Source: T1Sed10-7 sp047921175 (GTDB lineage Bacteria > Actinomycetota > Nitriliruptoria > Nitriliruptorales > Nitriliruptoraceae). From it: a stretch of DNA of 64,000 nucleotides. Positions 42,014 through 50,611 of this stretch are shown here, in pieces. The stretch is taken from the NCBI GenBank assembly GCA_047921175.1, contig JBLRWQ010000004.1, positions 6,562 to 70,561 on the forward strand, given 5' to 3'. The translations under genes were made by a program, and so were the position numbers. Below the pieces are notes generated by a model, which had not been told where the DNA came from, did not search any database, and saw only the letters and a list, made by a program, of their open reading frames with translations. Within the stretch, counting starts at the first letter, position 1. Each line of letters begins with the position of its first letter.

Positions 42014-43414
42014 ATGGCGACCACCACCCAGCTGGCGCGACCGACCCGTCTCCAGGCCTTCGGGCTCGCGATCGGGACCCTGGCCTTCCTGACCGTGCTG
42101 GTGGTGGACCTGCCGGGGCTGGAACCCGCGGCGCAGCGCATGCTCGCGATCTTCCTGCTCGCGATCGTGCTGTGGATCACCGAAGCCATCCCGCTGGTGG
42201 CGACCGCGGTGCTCGTGATCCTGCTCCAGGTCCTGCTGCTGACCGACCAGGCCCTGCTCCCCCTCGCCGAGGCGCCCTTGAGCGCGGCCCAGGTCTTCGC
42301 CACACTGGCCGATCCGGTCATCGTGCTGTTCCTCGGCGGCTTCCTGATCGCCGACGGCGCGGCCCGTTTCGACCTCGACCGCAACCTCGCGGCGGTGCTG
42401 CTGCGTCCCTTCGTCGCCGGTGGCCCCCGCCGCACGGTGCTGGGGCTGATGCTCATCACGGCGCTGCTGTCGATGTTCGTCTCCAACACCGCGACGACGG
42501 CGACCATGTTCGCGGTCGTGCTGCCGGTCCTCGCCGCGCTCCCACCCGGCCGGGCACGGACGGGCCTGGCCCTGGCGATCCCCTTCGCGGCCAACATCGG
42601 TGGGATCGGCACCCCCGTCGGCACGCCGCCGAACGCGATCGCGCTGGGCCAGCTGTCATCCCGCGGCATCACCGTGTCCTTCCTGGACTGGATGCTGCTG
42701 ACCGTGCCCTTGATGGTCGTGGTCCTGCTCGGCGCGTGGTGGCTGCTGACCCGTCGTTTCATCCCGCGGGACACCCCTCTCGAGATCGATCTGCGGCCGC
42801 GCTTCAACCGCTCGCCCGCGGCGCTGATCTTCACCGGGGTCGCAGGGCTGACCGTCCTGCTGTGGCTCACCGAGCCCCTGCACGGCCTGGCCTCCTCCAC
42901 CGTCGGCTTCATCCCCGTCGTCCTGCTGCTCGCGACCGGCGTGCTGGGCGCCAAGGACCTGCAGGGCCTGCAGTGGCACGTGCTCTGGCTGGTGGCCGGC
43001 GGCATCGCGCTCGGTGCGGGCATCGGCGCGTCCGGCCTGGACCGTTGGCTGCTCGAGCTGGTCGCGTGGGACCGGCTCCCCGGGATGCTGCTCCTCGCCC
43101 TGCTCGTGCTGGCCGGGCTGGCCCTGTCGTCGGTCATCTCCTCGTCCGCTGCGGCCAACCTCCTGATCCCGCTGGCGCTCAGCCTGGCCACCGGCCTGTC
43201 GCTCGACCCGGTGCTGGTGGCGGTGCTGGTGGCGCTCGGCTGTGCGCTGGCGATGCCGCTGCCGATCAGCACCCCCCCGAACGCCATCGCGTACGCCACC
43301 GGTGAGGTGCCACAGCGCGCCATGATCGTCACCGGGCTGGTGATCGGGCTGGTCGGCGGTGGGCTGCTGGCCTTCGCCATGCCATCCTGGTGGTCCTGGC
43401 TGGGGCTGCTGTGA
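42014..43414 (+). CDS. SLC13/DASS-family anion transporter
   Basis: 466 aa with about eleven membrane segments. Conserved stretches are LWITEAIPLVATAVLVILLQ, the first SNT motif VSNTATTATMFAVVLPVLA, the NIGGIGTPVGTPPNAIAL hairpin and PISTPPNAIAYATGEV. The equivalent of the second SNT motif near residue 375 reads SSSAAANLLIPLA instead. DASS carriers move di- or tricarboxylates or sulfate, usually with sodium. The stop overlaps the next gene start (GTGA at 43411-43414), tying it to a histidine kinase. Confidence 0.9.
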   Translation: MATTTQLARPTRLQAFGLAIGTLAFLTVLVVDLPGLEPAAQRMLAIFLLAIVLWITEAIPLVATAVLVILLQVLLLTDQALLPLAEAPLSAAQVFATLADPVIVLFLGGFLIADGAARFDLDRNLAAVLLRPFVAGGPRRTVLGLMLITALLSMFVSNTATTATMFAVVLPVLAALPPGRARTGLALAIPFAANIGGIGTPVGTPPNAIALGQLSSRGITVSFLDWMLLTVPLMVVVLLGAWWLLTRRFIPRDTPLEIDLRPRFNRSPAALIFTGVAGLTVLLWLTEPLHGLASSTVGFIPVVLLLATGVLGAKDLQGLQWHVLWLVAGGIALGAGIGASGLDRWLLELVAWDRLPGMLLLALLVLAGLALSSVISSSAAANLLIPLALSLATGLSLDPVLVAVLVALGCALAMPLPISTPPNAIAYATGEVPQRAMIVTGLVIGLVGGGLLAFAMPSWWSWLGLL

Positions 43415-45297
43415 GCGGGTCGTCCCCGACCTGCGCTCTGGTCGCCGGCCGCGACGGTGCGGTGCGCGACGCCCTGGTCGCGGAGCTCCGGCTGGGCTTC
43501 GGGTCCCTCGTCGAGGTGCTCGCGACCGACCAGCCACGAGACGTGCTCGCCGACCTCGACACGGCCACCACCGTCGGCCTGATCCTGGTGCTGGACGACG
43601 AGCGCAGCAGCGACGACCGGATCGCCGAGCTCGCCCAGGATCCGCGCGGCCGCGGGGCCTGCACCCTCCTGATCACCGACCGCGGTGAACTCGACGACGT
43701 CGGCGCAGCGATCGACGGGGACCGCATCGCCGCCGTGATCCCCGTGCCCTGGCCGGCCGGTCGGGTAGCGGAACACGCACGCGCCCAGCTCGCCCGTCGG
43801 CTGCGGAGCCGCAACCCGGCTGACCCCCGCCTGGCCCACCTCGACCGGGGCGGGCGCCCGTTGGAGCTGCCGACGAGCTCCCTGCTCCGGGACCTCGAGG
43901 CGGACGAGCAGGCCCTCACCGACCGGCTGGTCGCCGCCTTCGACCGCGCCCTGGGCCGGCGGCCGCGCTTACGCCTGCCCGCCGGGACCCGGCTGACGCA
44001 CCAGGGTGTCGGGGTGGACGGTGTCGTCGTCGTCCTCGCCGGATCGGTCGCGCTGGACCGGGCCAGCGAGGTCGGCGAGCTCCGCCTCCATCACGCCTCC
44101 ACCGGCCCGGTGGTCGGCCTCCTGTCGCTGACCCAGCAGCGCCAGGCCTTCTTCACCGCACGTGCCACCACCGACGTGCTGGTGGTCCACATCAGCCTCG
44201 AGCAGCTCGACCACGCCCTCGACGTGGAGCCGGACGTCGGCGCGGCCATGGCGGCAGCCACCGCCCGGGCGCTGGCCCGACGGCTGCGTCGAGCCGAGCA
44301 GCTCCAGGTCGAGAAGATCCAGCTCAACCGGGAGCTGGACCGCGAACGCGCGTCTCTCGCGACGGCACTCCACGAGCTGGAGGACGCACGGCTGGAGCTG
44401 GTCGAGTCCGCCCGCATGGCGACCCTCGGCGAGCTGTCGGCCGGCATCGCGCATGAGCTCAACAACCCGGCCTCGGCGGTGCGCCGTGCTGCGACCTTCA
44501 TCGCCGAGGACCTGCGCGCGCTCCTCGCCGACCATCCGGACGGCACCGCCCGTACAACGGCCTTCCAGGCCGGGCTCGACAGCACCCCCCTGCCCACCGC
44601 CCGACAGCGTGCGCTCCGCGCCGCGATGACCGAGGTCGTCGCCGACCGGGCCATGGCACACCGCCTCGTCGATGCGGGGCTCACCGACCCCGACGTGGTC
44701 CAGGAGCTCACCCGGGGGCGCTCGACCGCTGGCCGGGAGCTCCTGGCCACCGCCGCGGAACTCGGCGCCGCCGTCCGCAACCTCGAGCGCGGCACGACGC
44801 GGATCGGCGACCTGGTCCGGAGCCTGCGCAGCTACGCCCGACCGACCGACGCCGCGGTCGAGGTGGACGTGCGCACCACCCTCGACGACGCCCTCCAGCT
44901 GGTGTCCCACCGGCTCGATGGGCTCGAGGTGGTGCGCGACGACGACCCCGAGCTACCGACGATCGCCGGTCATCCCGGCCCGCTGGGCCAGGTCTGGACC
45001 AACCTCGTGCTCAACGCGGTCGACGCCCTGGACGGGTCCGGACGGCTCACGATCCGTAGCAGCACGGACGGCGGCGCCGTCCTCGTGTCCATCGCCGACG
45101 ACGGACCGGGGATCCCACCCGAGCTGCTCGACAAGCTGTTCGAACCGCGCTTCACGACCAAGCAGGGCCGGGTCCGCTACGGCCTCGGCCTCGGCCTGGC
45201 CATCAGCGAACGCATCGTGCACGAGCACGGTGGCACCATCAAGGTCACCTCGGAGCCGGGCGACACCGTGGTGACGGTCCGCCTCCCCGTCGCCTGA
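43411..45297 (+). CDS. Histidine kinase with pseudo-receiver and cyclic-nucleotide-binding domain
   Basis: 628 aa, no membrane helix. Residues 1-130 look like a receiver without the conserved Lys (VIPVPW where KPW is usual). Residues about 185-295 are a cNMP-binding (CRP-like) beta barrel (VVLAGSVALDRASEVGEL). A coiled coil leads to the phospho-His motif LGELSAGIAHELNNPASAVR near 345, N box NLVLNAVDALDGSG, G boxes DDGPGIPPELL and YGLGLGLAISERIV. Cytosolic sensor, perhaps for cyclic nucleotides. Overlaps SLC13 and is followed 42 bp later by a lone receiver. Confidence 0.9.
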   Translation: MSGSSPTCALVAGRDGAVRDALVAELRLGFGSLVEVLATDQPRDVLADLDTATTVGLILVLDDERSSDDRIAELAQDPRGRGACTLLITDRGELDDVGAAIDGDRIAAVIPVPWPAGRVAEHARAQLARRLRSRNPADPRLAHLDRGGRPLELPTSSLLRDLEADEQALTDRLVAAFDRALGRRPRLRLPAGTRLTHQGVGVDGVVVVLAGSVALDRASEVGELRLHHASTGPVVGLLSLTQQRQAFFTARATTDVLVVHISLEQLDHALDVEPDVGAAMAAATARALARRLRRAEQLQVEKIQLNRELDRERASLATALHELEDARLELVESARMATLGELSAGIAHELNNPASAVRRAATFIAEDLRALLADHPDGTARTTAFQAGLDSTPLPTARQRALRAAMTEVVADRAMAHRLVDAGLTDPDVVQELTRGRSTAGRELLATAAELGAAVRNLERGTTRIGDLVRSLRSYARPTDAAVEVDVRTTLDDALQLVSHRLDGLEVVRDDDPELPTIAGHPGPLGQVWTNLVLNAVDALDGSGRLTIRSSTDGGAVLVSIADDGPGIPPELLDKLFEPRFTTKQGRVRYGLGLGLAISERIVHEHGGTIKVTSEPGDTVVTVRLPVA

Positions 45298-45339
45298 CCC
45301 GCCCGCGCCCCACCCCACGCCCTTGACCAAGGAGCGACC

Positions 45340-45825
45340 ATGCGTCTGGCTGTACTGGTGCTCGAGGACGAACCGGAGGTCCGAGCAGCACTGCTGCGGG
45401 ACCTGGCGATCCTGGACCCGCCGGTCCGCGTCGAGCCCGCGGAGAACGTCGACGACGCCCGGGTCGTGCTCGGCGAGCTCGTCGCCGCCGGCGACCTCCT
45501 GGCGCTGGTCCTGGCGGACCACCGGCTGCCGGGCACCACGGGGGTGGATCTGCTGGTGGAGCTCCACGGCGACCCGGCGCACAGCAGCGCACGCAAGGTG
45601 CTCGTGACCGGGCAGGCCGACCAGCAGGACACGATCCGGGCGGTCAACGAGGCCGGGCTCGACCGCTACGTCACCAAACCCTGGGACGCCGAGGAGCTGG
45701 TCGCCCTGGCGCGCAGCGAGCTCACCAGCTACGTGTTGGCGGAGGACCTCGATCCCCTCCCCCACCTGCGGGCGCTGGACGCCGCCCGCATCATGCCTGC
45801 CCTCCGTGGTCGTGGTGACCGATGA
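45340..45825 (+). CDS. Stand-alone receiver domain protein
   Basis: 161 aa. Acidic pocket LVLEDEPEVRAAL, phospho-acceptor Asp in LVLADHRLPGTTGVDLL, Thr in KVLVTGQADQQ, and Lys in RYVTKPWDAEELV. No DNA-binding or enzymatic output domain follows; only about 30 further residues. Likely the phosphorylation partner of the upstream kinase, acting by protein contact. The ATG follows AAGGAG; the stop overlaps the MFS gene start (ATGA at 45822-45825). Confidence 0.9.
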   Translation: MRLAVLVLEDEPEVRAALLRDLAILDPPVRVEPAENVDDARVVLGELVAAGDLLALVLADHRLPGTTGVDLLVELHGDPAHSSARKVLVTGQADQQDTIRAVNEAGLDRYVTKPWDAEELVALARSELTSYVLAEDLDPLPHLRALDAARIMPALRGRGDR

Positions 45826-47141
45826 GCGGAGAGCCGCGCAAGGGCCTGTCGGAGCGGCTGTACGGCGCCCTGCTCGAGGCCCCGAACGGCCTCGAGGACC
45901 TGGAGGACGAGGTCGCCCGCAACGTCCCCGGCAACGCCGTGCGGCAGGTCGCGGCGCTGACCCTGCAGAAGGCGGGCGACCTGGTCGTGGATGCCAAGAC
46001 CGTGCTGACCTGGCTGCTGGCCGCGCTCGGCGCGCCGGCCAGCCTCACCGGGCTGCTGGTACCGATCCGCGAGTCCGGCTCGATGCTGCCACAGGCCAGC
46101 CTCGCCCCGCTGGTCCGACGGCGCGCGGTCCGCAAGTGGATCTGGGTCCTCGGCGCGGCGCTGCAGGCCGTCTCGGTGCTGGCGATGGCGGCCATCGCCG
46201 CGACGCTGGAGGGTGCGGCAGCCGGGATCGCGCTCCTGGTGGCCCTGGCGGGGTTCAGTCTGGCCCGGTCGCTGTCGTCGCTGACCTCCAAGGACGTGCA
46301 GGGACGCACCCTGCCCAAGGGCACCCGCGGGCAGATCAACGGGTACGCGACCATCGGTGCGGGGCTCGCCTCGATCACCGTCGGGCTGGGGCTCCGCCTG
46401 CTTGGGGGTGACGACGCCGCACCGAGCACCTTCGCCTGGCTGCTCACCGGGGCGGCGGCCGCCTGGGTCCTGGCCGCGCTGGTCTTCGCGCGCATCCACG
46501 AGCCCCCCGGCGAGCACGATCCCGAGGCCGCCGCAGGCGGGAACGCCCTCGCCGACGCCGTCCGGCTCCTGCGCGACGACCGACCCTTCCGTCGCTTCGT
46601 GCTCGCCCGGACCCTGCTGCTCGTCTCCGCGCTCAGCCCGCCCTTCGTGGTGACGCTCGCCACCGAGCAGGGGGGCGCTGGGCTGCAGGGGCTGGGGTCC
46701 TTCGTCATCTCCAGCGGGATCGCCGCGCTGATCGGCGGGCGACTGTGGGGACGGCTGGCGGACCGCTCGTCGCGCCGGGTCATGATGGTGGCCTCCGGGT
46801 TGTCCGCCGGCATCGTCGTGCTGTTCCTCGCAGGGCTACGGCTGGAGGCCGTGCGCACGGCGGCGCTCGTCTACCCGGCCACCTACCTGCTGCTGGCCCT
46901 GGTCCATCACGGCTCGCGGATCGGGCGCAAGACCTACGTGGTCGATCTCGCGGAGGGCGACCAACGCACCGAGTACGTCGCCGTGTCCAACAGCGCCATG
47001 GGGGCCCTGCTGCTGGTGGTGGGCGTCGCCACCTCGGCGGTGGCCCTGCTGGGGGCGGAAGCGGCCCTGCTGGCGCTGGCGCTCTTCGGCGCGACCGGCG
47101 TGGTGGTGAGCCGTTCCCTGCCCGAGGTCAGCGCCGGCTAG
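45822..47141 (+). CDS. MFS transporter
   Basis: 439 aa with about eleven hydrophobic segments; RLWGRLADRSSRRVMM is the MFS-type cytosolic loop, and TYVVDLAEGDQRTEYVAVSN lies late. The first 60 residues are a polar N-terminal extension (LSERLYGALLEAPNGLEDLE) before TM1, unusual for MFS. Substrate unknown. Last gene of the SLC13-kinase-receiver-MFS operon. Its TAG stop and that of the convergent DUF456 gene share the four bases CTAG. Confidence 0.85.
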   Translation: MSGEPRKGLSERLYGALLEAPNGLEDLEDEVARNVPGNAVRQVAALTLQKAGDLVVDAKTVLTWLLAALGAPASLTGLLVPIRESGSMLPQASLAPLVRRRAVRKWIWVLGAALQAVSVLAMAAIAATLEGAAAGIALLVALAGFSLARSLSSLTSKDVQGRTLPKGTRGQINGYATIGAGLASITVGLGLRLLGGDDAAPSTFAWLLTGAAAAWVLAALVFARIHEPPGEHDPEAAAGGNALADAVRLLRDDRPFRRFVLARTLLLVSALSPPFVVTLATEQGGAGLQGLGSFVISSGIAALIGGRLWGRLADRSSRRVMMVASGLSAGIVVLFLAGLRLEAVRTAALVYPATYLLLALVHHGSRIGRKTYVVDLAEGDQRTEYVAVSNSAMGALLLVVGVATSAVALLGAEAALLALALFGATGVVVSRSLPEVSAG

Positions 47142-47629
47142 AGCGCGCGCAGGACCACGGTGAGCAGCCACGATGCGAGCATGACCGTGCCGAACACCAG
47201 CTCCAGCAGCACGCCGATGCCGTAGCCGGCCAGCACCGCCCGGGTCGAGCGCCCCGCCTCGACGCGGTCCCCGAGCCGTCCCCACTCACCGAGGTAGAGG
47301 CCGGCGAGCGCGCCGACGAGCAGGCCGAACACCGGCAGGACGACGACACCGATCGTGGCGCCCAGCACCACCGGCCCGAGCGAGCGCGGGGACGCACCGG
47401 CCGCGCGGCCGCGACGGGCCGGCAGCGCGATCGTGGCCACCGTGCCGCCGGCGAACAGCACCGTCAGCCAGGTGACCACGCCCCAGCCCACGGGGCCGCC
47501 GCCCTGCCACAACAGCGAGGTGACGCCGACCAGCCAGACGATCAGCAGCCCGGGCAGGACCGGAACCACCACCCCGACGAGCCCGAGCAGCATGACCAGG
47601 AAGGCCAGCGACAGGACGAGGATCTCCAT
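47138..47629 (-). CDS. DUF456 membrane protein
   Basis: 163 aa, five hydrophobic segments. Recognised from the N-terminal LGLVGVVVPVLPGLLIVWLV and the glycine-rich FGLLVGALAGLYLGEW, typical of DUF456. The family has no known function. ATG at 47629 has GGGAGGC about seven bases upstream. Convergent with the MFS gene and just downstream of a tRNA gene on the same strand. Confidence 0.9.
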   Translation of the reverse strand: MEILVLSLAFLVMLLGLVGVVVPVLPGLLIVWLVGVTSLLWQGGGPVGWGVVTWLTVLFAGGTVATIALPARRGRAAGASPRSLGPVVLGATIGVVVLPVFGLLVGALAGLYLGEWGRLGDRVEAGRSTRAVLAGYGIGVLLELVFGTVMLASWLLTVVLRAL

Positions 47630-47647
47630 CGCTGCCTCCCGGTTCGG

Positions 47648-47721
47648 TGGGCCGGGCGGGGCTCGAACCCGCGCCTGACGGATTATGAGTCCGCTGCTCT
47701 GACCAGCTGAGCTACCGGCCC
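47648..47721 (-). tRNA. tRNA with CAT anticodon (Met elongator or Ile2)
   Basis: 74 nt fold into a full cloverleaf: acceptor GGGCCGG with CCGGCCC (7/7), D stem GCTC/GAGC, anticodon stem GCGGA/TCCGT with loop CTCATAA (anticodon CAT at 47685-47687), T stem GCGGG/CCCGC with TTCGAGC, discriminator A. CCA is not encoded (ACCG follows). The acceptor is fully paired at position 1-72, so it is not the initiator. Elongator Met and lysidine-modified Ile2 both have CAT; sequence alone does not decide. Confidence 0.93.
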
Positions 47722-47736
47722 CGGAACACGGCAGCG

Positions 47737-47742
47737 TACTGT
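47737..47742 (+). promoter_or_regulatory. -10 box for the EamA transporter gene
   Basis: TACTGT ends eight bases before the GTG at 47751, fitting a leaderless or near-leaderless transcript in the 29-bp gap after the divergent tRNA gene. Confidence 0.45.
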
Positions 47743-47750
47743 CCCCCTGC

Positions 47751-48629
47751 GTGGCGCCCGTCCGGGCTGCACGGTCCAGGAGGCCCTCCGCGGTGGGAAG
47801 CGTGCTGGCGCTGCTCGCGGCCGCCGGGTTCGGGATCTCGGATGTGACCGGTGCGGTCGCGGCCCGCCGACTGTCCGCCCTGACGGTCACCCTCGGCATC
47901 CAGGTGACCGGCCTGCTCGTGCTGCTCCCGGCGCTGCTGCTGCTCCCCGGCGAGGTCGCGCCGCGGGCGCTGGCCACCGGGGCCGTGGCCGGGGTGTTCG
48001 GGACCGTCGGGCTGGTCCTGTACCTGCGGGCCATGGCCACGGGCCCGATCGGGGTCATCTCCCCCGTCGCGGCGCTCGTCGGCGCCGCGGTCCCCGTCGG
48101 CTGGGGCATCGTGCTCGTCGGGGATGACGTCGGTGGCCTGCAGCTGCTCGGCATCCTGCTGGGCCTGGCGGCGGTGGTCGCCGTGGCCTCGGGCCCCGGT
48201 GGCGGCGACCGTCGGGCGGGGGCACGGACCGCCACCGCCGCGGCCGTCTCCGGTGCGGCCTTCGGGCTGTTCTTCGTCGCGCTCGACGCGAGTCCGGCCG
48301 ACTCGGGGCTGTGGCCCGTGCTGGGCTCCCGACTGACCGCCATCGGCCTCCTGACCGCCACCGTCATCGTCCGCGGCCGACCGCTGGTGCCCGTCGGATC
48401 GGGCCGCCTGGTGCTGATCAGCGGTATCGGTGACGTCACCGGCAACGTCCTGTTCCTGCTGGCCACCCGGATCGGACTGCTGAGCCTCGTCTCCCTGCTG
48501 ACCTCGCTCTACCCGGTGGTGGCGCTGCTGGTCGCCCGGTGGTGGCTCCAGGAGCGCCTGACCGGGGTGCAGGCGACGGGGGTCGTGGCGGCGCTGCTGG
48601 CCACCGGCCTCCTGGTCGGCGGGGGCTAG
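47751..48629 (+). CDS. EamA/DMT-family transporter
   Basis: 292 aa with ten predicted membrane helices in two EamA repeats: LLAAAGFGISDVTGAVAARR opens the first, LYLRAMATGPIGVISPVAAL ends it, and the second ends LTSLYPVVALLVARWWLQER. Exports or imports small metabolites; substrate unknown. The GTG at 47751 fits the leaderless promoter; an in-frame GTG at 47791 would trim 13 polar residues and is possible. Confidence 0.88.
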   Translation: MAPVRAARSRRPSAVGSVLALLAAAGFGISDVTGAVAARRLSALTVTLGIQVTGLLVLLPALLLLPGEVAPRALATGAVAGVFGTVGLVLYLRAMATGPIGVISPVAALVGAAVPVGWGIVLVGDDVGGLQLLGILLGLAAVVAVASGPGGGDRRAGARTATAAAVSGAAFGLFFVALDASPADSGLWPVLGSRLTAIGLLTATVIVRGRPLVPVGSGRLVLISGIGDVTGNVLFLLATRIGLLSLVSLLTSLYPVVALLVARWWLQERLTGVQATGVVAALLATGLLVGGG

Positions 48630-48666
48630 CTAGGCTCGGTCGCAGCGTCACAGGGGAGGTGGACGC

Positions 48667-49107
48667 GTGGATCGTGGACCGATCGAGGTCATCGTGTTGT
48701 CGTTCCCGGGACTGGGCCGCCCGGAGGGCGTGGACCTGGCCGTCGAGGCGATGCGCGAGGTCGGCGACATCCGGCTGATCAGCGCCATGACGGTCACCCG
48801 CCCGACCGTCGGGGAGGCCGAGGTCGAGCAGGTCGCCGCCTACGACGACGTCGGCGACGTCGCCGCGGACATCCTCGCCTACACCGCCGTCGGCATGCCC
48901 AACGCCGCGGCGGTCGACGCCGCCGTGGCGACCGTGGAGCCCGGTTCCACCGCGGTGCTGTTCGTGGTCGAGCACGTGTGGGCGATCGGGTTCGCCTCCG
49001 AGGTCCGTGCTGCCGGGGGTCACCTCGTCGACGCGGTCCGGTTGCCGCAGGAGCTGCTCGACGCCACCGAGGAGGCCCTCGGTCAGGCACCGAGCTCGAC
49101 CCGCTGA
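48667..49107 (+). CDS. DUF6325/DUF1269-like small protein
   Basis: 146 aa soluble alpha/beta protein: IEVIVLSFPGLGRPEG at the N-terminus, GDIRLISAMTVTRPTVGE, and AVLFVVEHVWAIGFASEV near the end, resembling the DUF6325/DUF1269 group of unknown function. GTG at 48667 has AGGGGAGG upstream and a -10-like TAGGCT at 48631-48636. The metallo-hydrolase gene begins 14 bp after its stop, so they form a two-gene operon. Confidence 0.72.
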   Translation: MDRGPIEVIVLSFPGLGRPEGVDLAVEAMREVGDIRLISAMTVTRPTVGEAEVEQVAAYDDVGDVAADILAYTAVGMPNAAAVDAAVATVEPGSTAVLFVVEHVWAIGFASEVRAAGGHLVDAVRLPQELLDATEEALGQAPSSTR

Positions 49108-49121
49108 CCGGGGAGGCCGAC

Positions 49122-49748
49122 GTGCGCGTGCTCCGCTACCCGCAGTCCTGCCTCGTGGTGGAGGTCGGCTCCGTCCGCCTGGCGATCGACCCGGGCACCT
49201 TCGTGACCGCCCGGTTCTCCCTCGACGAGCTCGGACCCCTCGACGCGGTGCTGTACACCCACCGGCACGCCGACCATCTCGACCTCGAGGTGGTCGAGGA
49301 CCTGCTGGCCCAGGGGGCCCGCCTCTACGGCAACGCGGACGTCGCCGAGCTGCTCGGACCCTCGCGTTGCACGACGGTCCGCGACGGGGAGCCGATCACC
49401 GTGGCCGGCGTGGACGTGCTGCCGCGCGACCTGCCGCACGTCGTGATGGTCGACGGCTCCCCCGGCCCGCCGAACACCGGCTTCCTCCTCGCGGACACGC
49501 TGTTCCACCCCGGGGACGGGATGGAGCTGACCGGACTCCACGCGCCGGTCGCGGCGGTGCCCATCGCCGGACCGTCGATCAGCTTCCGTGACGCGTACCG
49601 TCTGGTGCAGCGGCTCGGGGCACAGCACGTGGTCCCGATCCACTACGACGCGTTCGTCGCGGACCCGGCGCACTTCGCTCGCGTCTGCGACCTCGCCGAG
49701 GTGCACGTCCTGGCCGACGGCGCCGGGGTGGAGCTGCCGGGCAGCTGA
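49122..49748 (+). CDS. Metallo-beta-lactamase-fold hydrolase
   Basis: 208 aa. Metal-binding motif YTHRHADHLDLEVVED (HxHxDH) near residue 45, with further ligand candidates in LPRDLPHVVM, LFHPGDGMEL (Asp) and VVPIHYDAF (His). Short form resembling UlaG/UPF0173-type metallo-hydrolases rather than lactamases. Substrate unknown. GTG at 49122 follows GGGGAGG; the longer open frame upstream overlaps the previous gene out of frame. Confidence 0.88.
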   Translation: MRVLRYPQSCLVVEVGSVRLAIDPGTFVTARFSLDELGPLDAVLYTHRHADHLDLEVVEDLLAQGARLYGNADVAELLGPSRCTTVRDGEPITVAGVDVLPRDLPHVVMVDGSPGPPNTGFLLADTLFHPGDGMELTGLHAPVAAVPIAGPSISFRDAYRLVQRLGAQHVVPIHYDAFVADPAHFARVCDLAEVHVLADGAGVELPGS

Positions 49749-49894
49749 GGGCCGTCCGGGTCGGCGGACAGAGGCCGGATCGGCGCCGGGCTCCTCGACG
49801 GTCGGGGACGACCGACGCCCTGCCCGCGTGGAAGGACCGCGCGACGTTCCGGGTTCCCTCCCACCGACGCCACGGACACGACCAACGAGGCTCC

Positions 49895-50602
49895 ATGCGC
49901 CGGACGCTCCTCCTCGCGCTCTCGGCCGGATGCGCGCTGGCCGCCTGCACGGCCCAGGGCACCGGATCCTTGGCCGAGCAGGCGGCTGCGATCGACGAGG
50001 ACCTCGGCGAGGACTGGGACGCACAGGTCGTGGAGGACCCGACCGACGGCCGCTACGTGCTCGCCAGCCCGAGCGGCGCGGAGGTGTGGACCATCGGCAC
50101 CCCCACGACGGCGTTGGCCGCGGCGACCGCGGGGACCGCCTGGACCACGTTCTGGCTCCCGGTGGTCGAGGCGACCACCATCGACGGCAGCAACATCCGC
50201 GCGGTGGTCGCCGACACCCACTCGGTACCCGGCAACGTCGTGTCGTGGCAGGTCAACGTCAACGCGGACGATCCCGGCGTCGACCTCGGGCTGGAGGAGC
50301 TGGCGACCGAGCTCAGGACCCGGTTCACCGACCAGGGCCTGGAGGTCGTCGAGGCCCGCACGACGAGGTGGAACGACCGGGACATCGTGCTCGTGGCCTT
50401 CGAGGTCCCGGCCGAGGTCTTCGGGGAGGAAGCGCGGCACGTGCGCCAGTGGTTCATCCCCGAGCAGGAGCCGGCGGCCATGTGGTCGCTCAGCTGCGAC
50501 GCCCCGGCCGATCCGGACCTCACGGCCGAGCTGTGCCGAACCGGCCTCGACGGGTTCCGATCGTCCGACGGGGCGACCGCAGACCCGGGCGCCGCGATCT
50601 GA
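49895..50602 (+). CDS. Lipoprotein of unknown function
   Basis: 235 aa. Signal peptide with lipobox LAAC, Cys18, then a soluble domain with no recognised family: TLAAATAGTAWTTFW-like (LAAATAGTAWTTFWLPVVEA) and VRQWFIPEQEPAAMWSLSCD are the most distinctive stretches. A pair of late Cys residues (SLSCD, AELCRT) could form a disulfide. Preceded by a 146-bp gap with no clear promoter. The stop lies against the end of the glycosylase remnant on the other strand. Confidence 0.75.
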   Translation: MRRTLLLALSAGCALAACTAQGTGSLAEQAAAIDEDLGEDWDAQVVEDPTDGRYVLASPSGAEVWTIGTPTTALAAATAGTAWTTFWLPVVEATTIDGSNIRAVVADTHSVPGNVVSWQVNVNADDPGVDLGLEELATELRTRFTDQGLEVVEARTTRWNDRDIVLVAFEVPAEVFGEEARHVRQWFIPEQEPAAMWSLSCDAPADPDLTAELCRTGLDGFRSSDGATADPGAAI

Positions 50603-50611
50603 TCGCGGGGC

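Noticed and set aside
41839..43839. Long N-terminal extension of the hemolysin-III gene (open to 43839)
   Set aside because: The extension is antisense to the SLC13 and kinase genes. The family N-terminus and a leaderless promoter fix the start at 41838.
47648..47721. Initiator tRNA-fMet
   Set aside because: The acceptor stem is paired at positions 1-72 (G-C), whereas initiators have a mismatch there, and the anticodon stem lacks the three consecutive G-C pairs.
49643..50611. C-terminal continuation of the glycosylase frame
   Set aside because: It is antisense to the lipoprotein gene and has no glycosylase similarity. Family proteins end near 50612.
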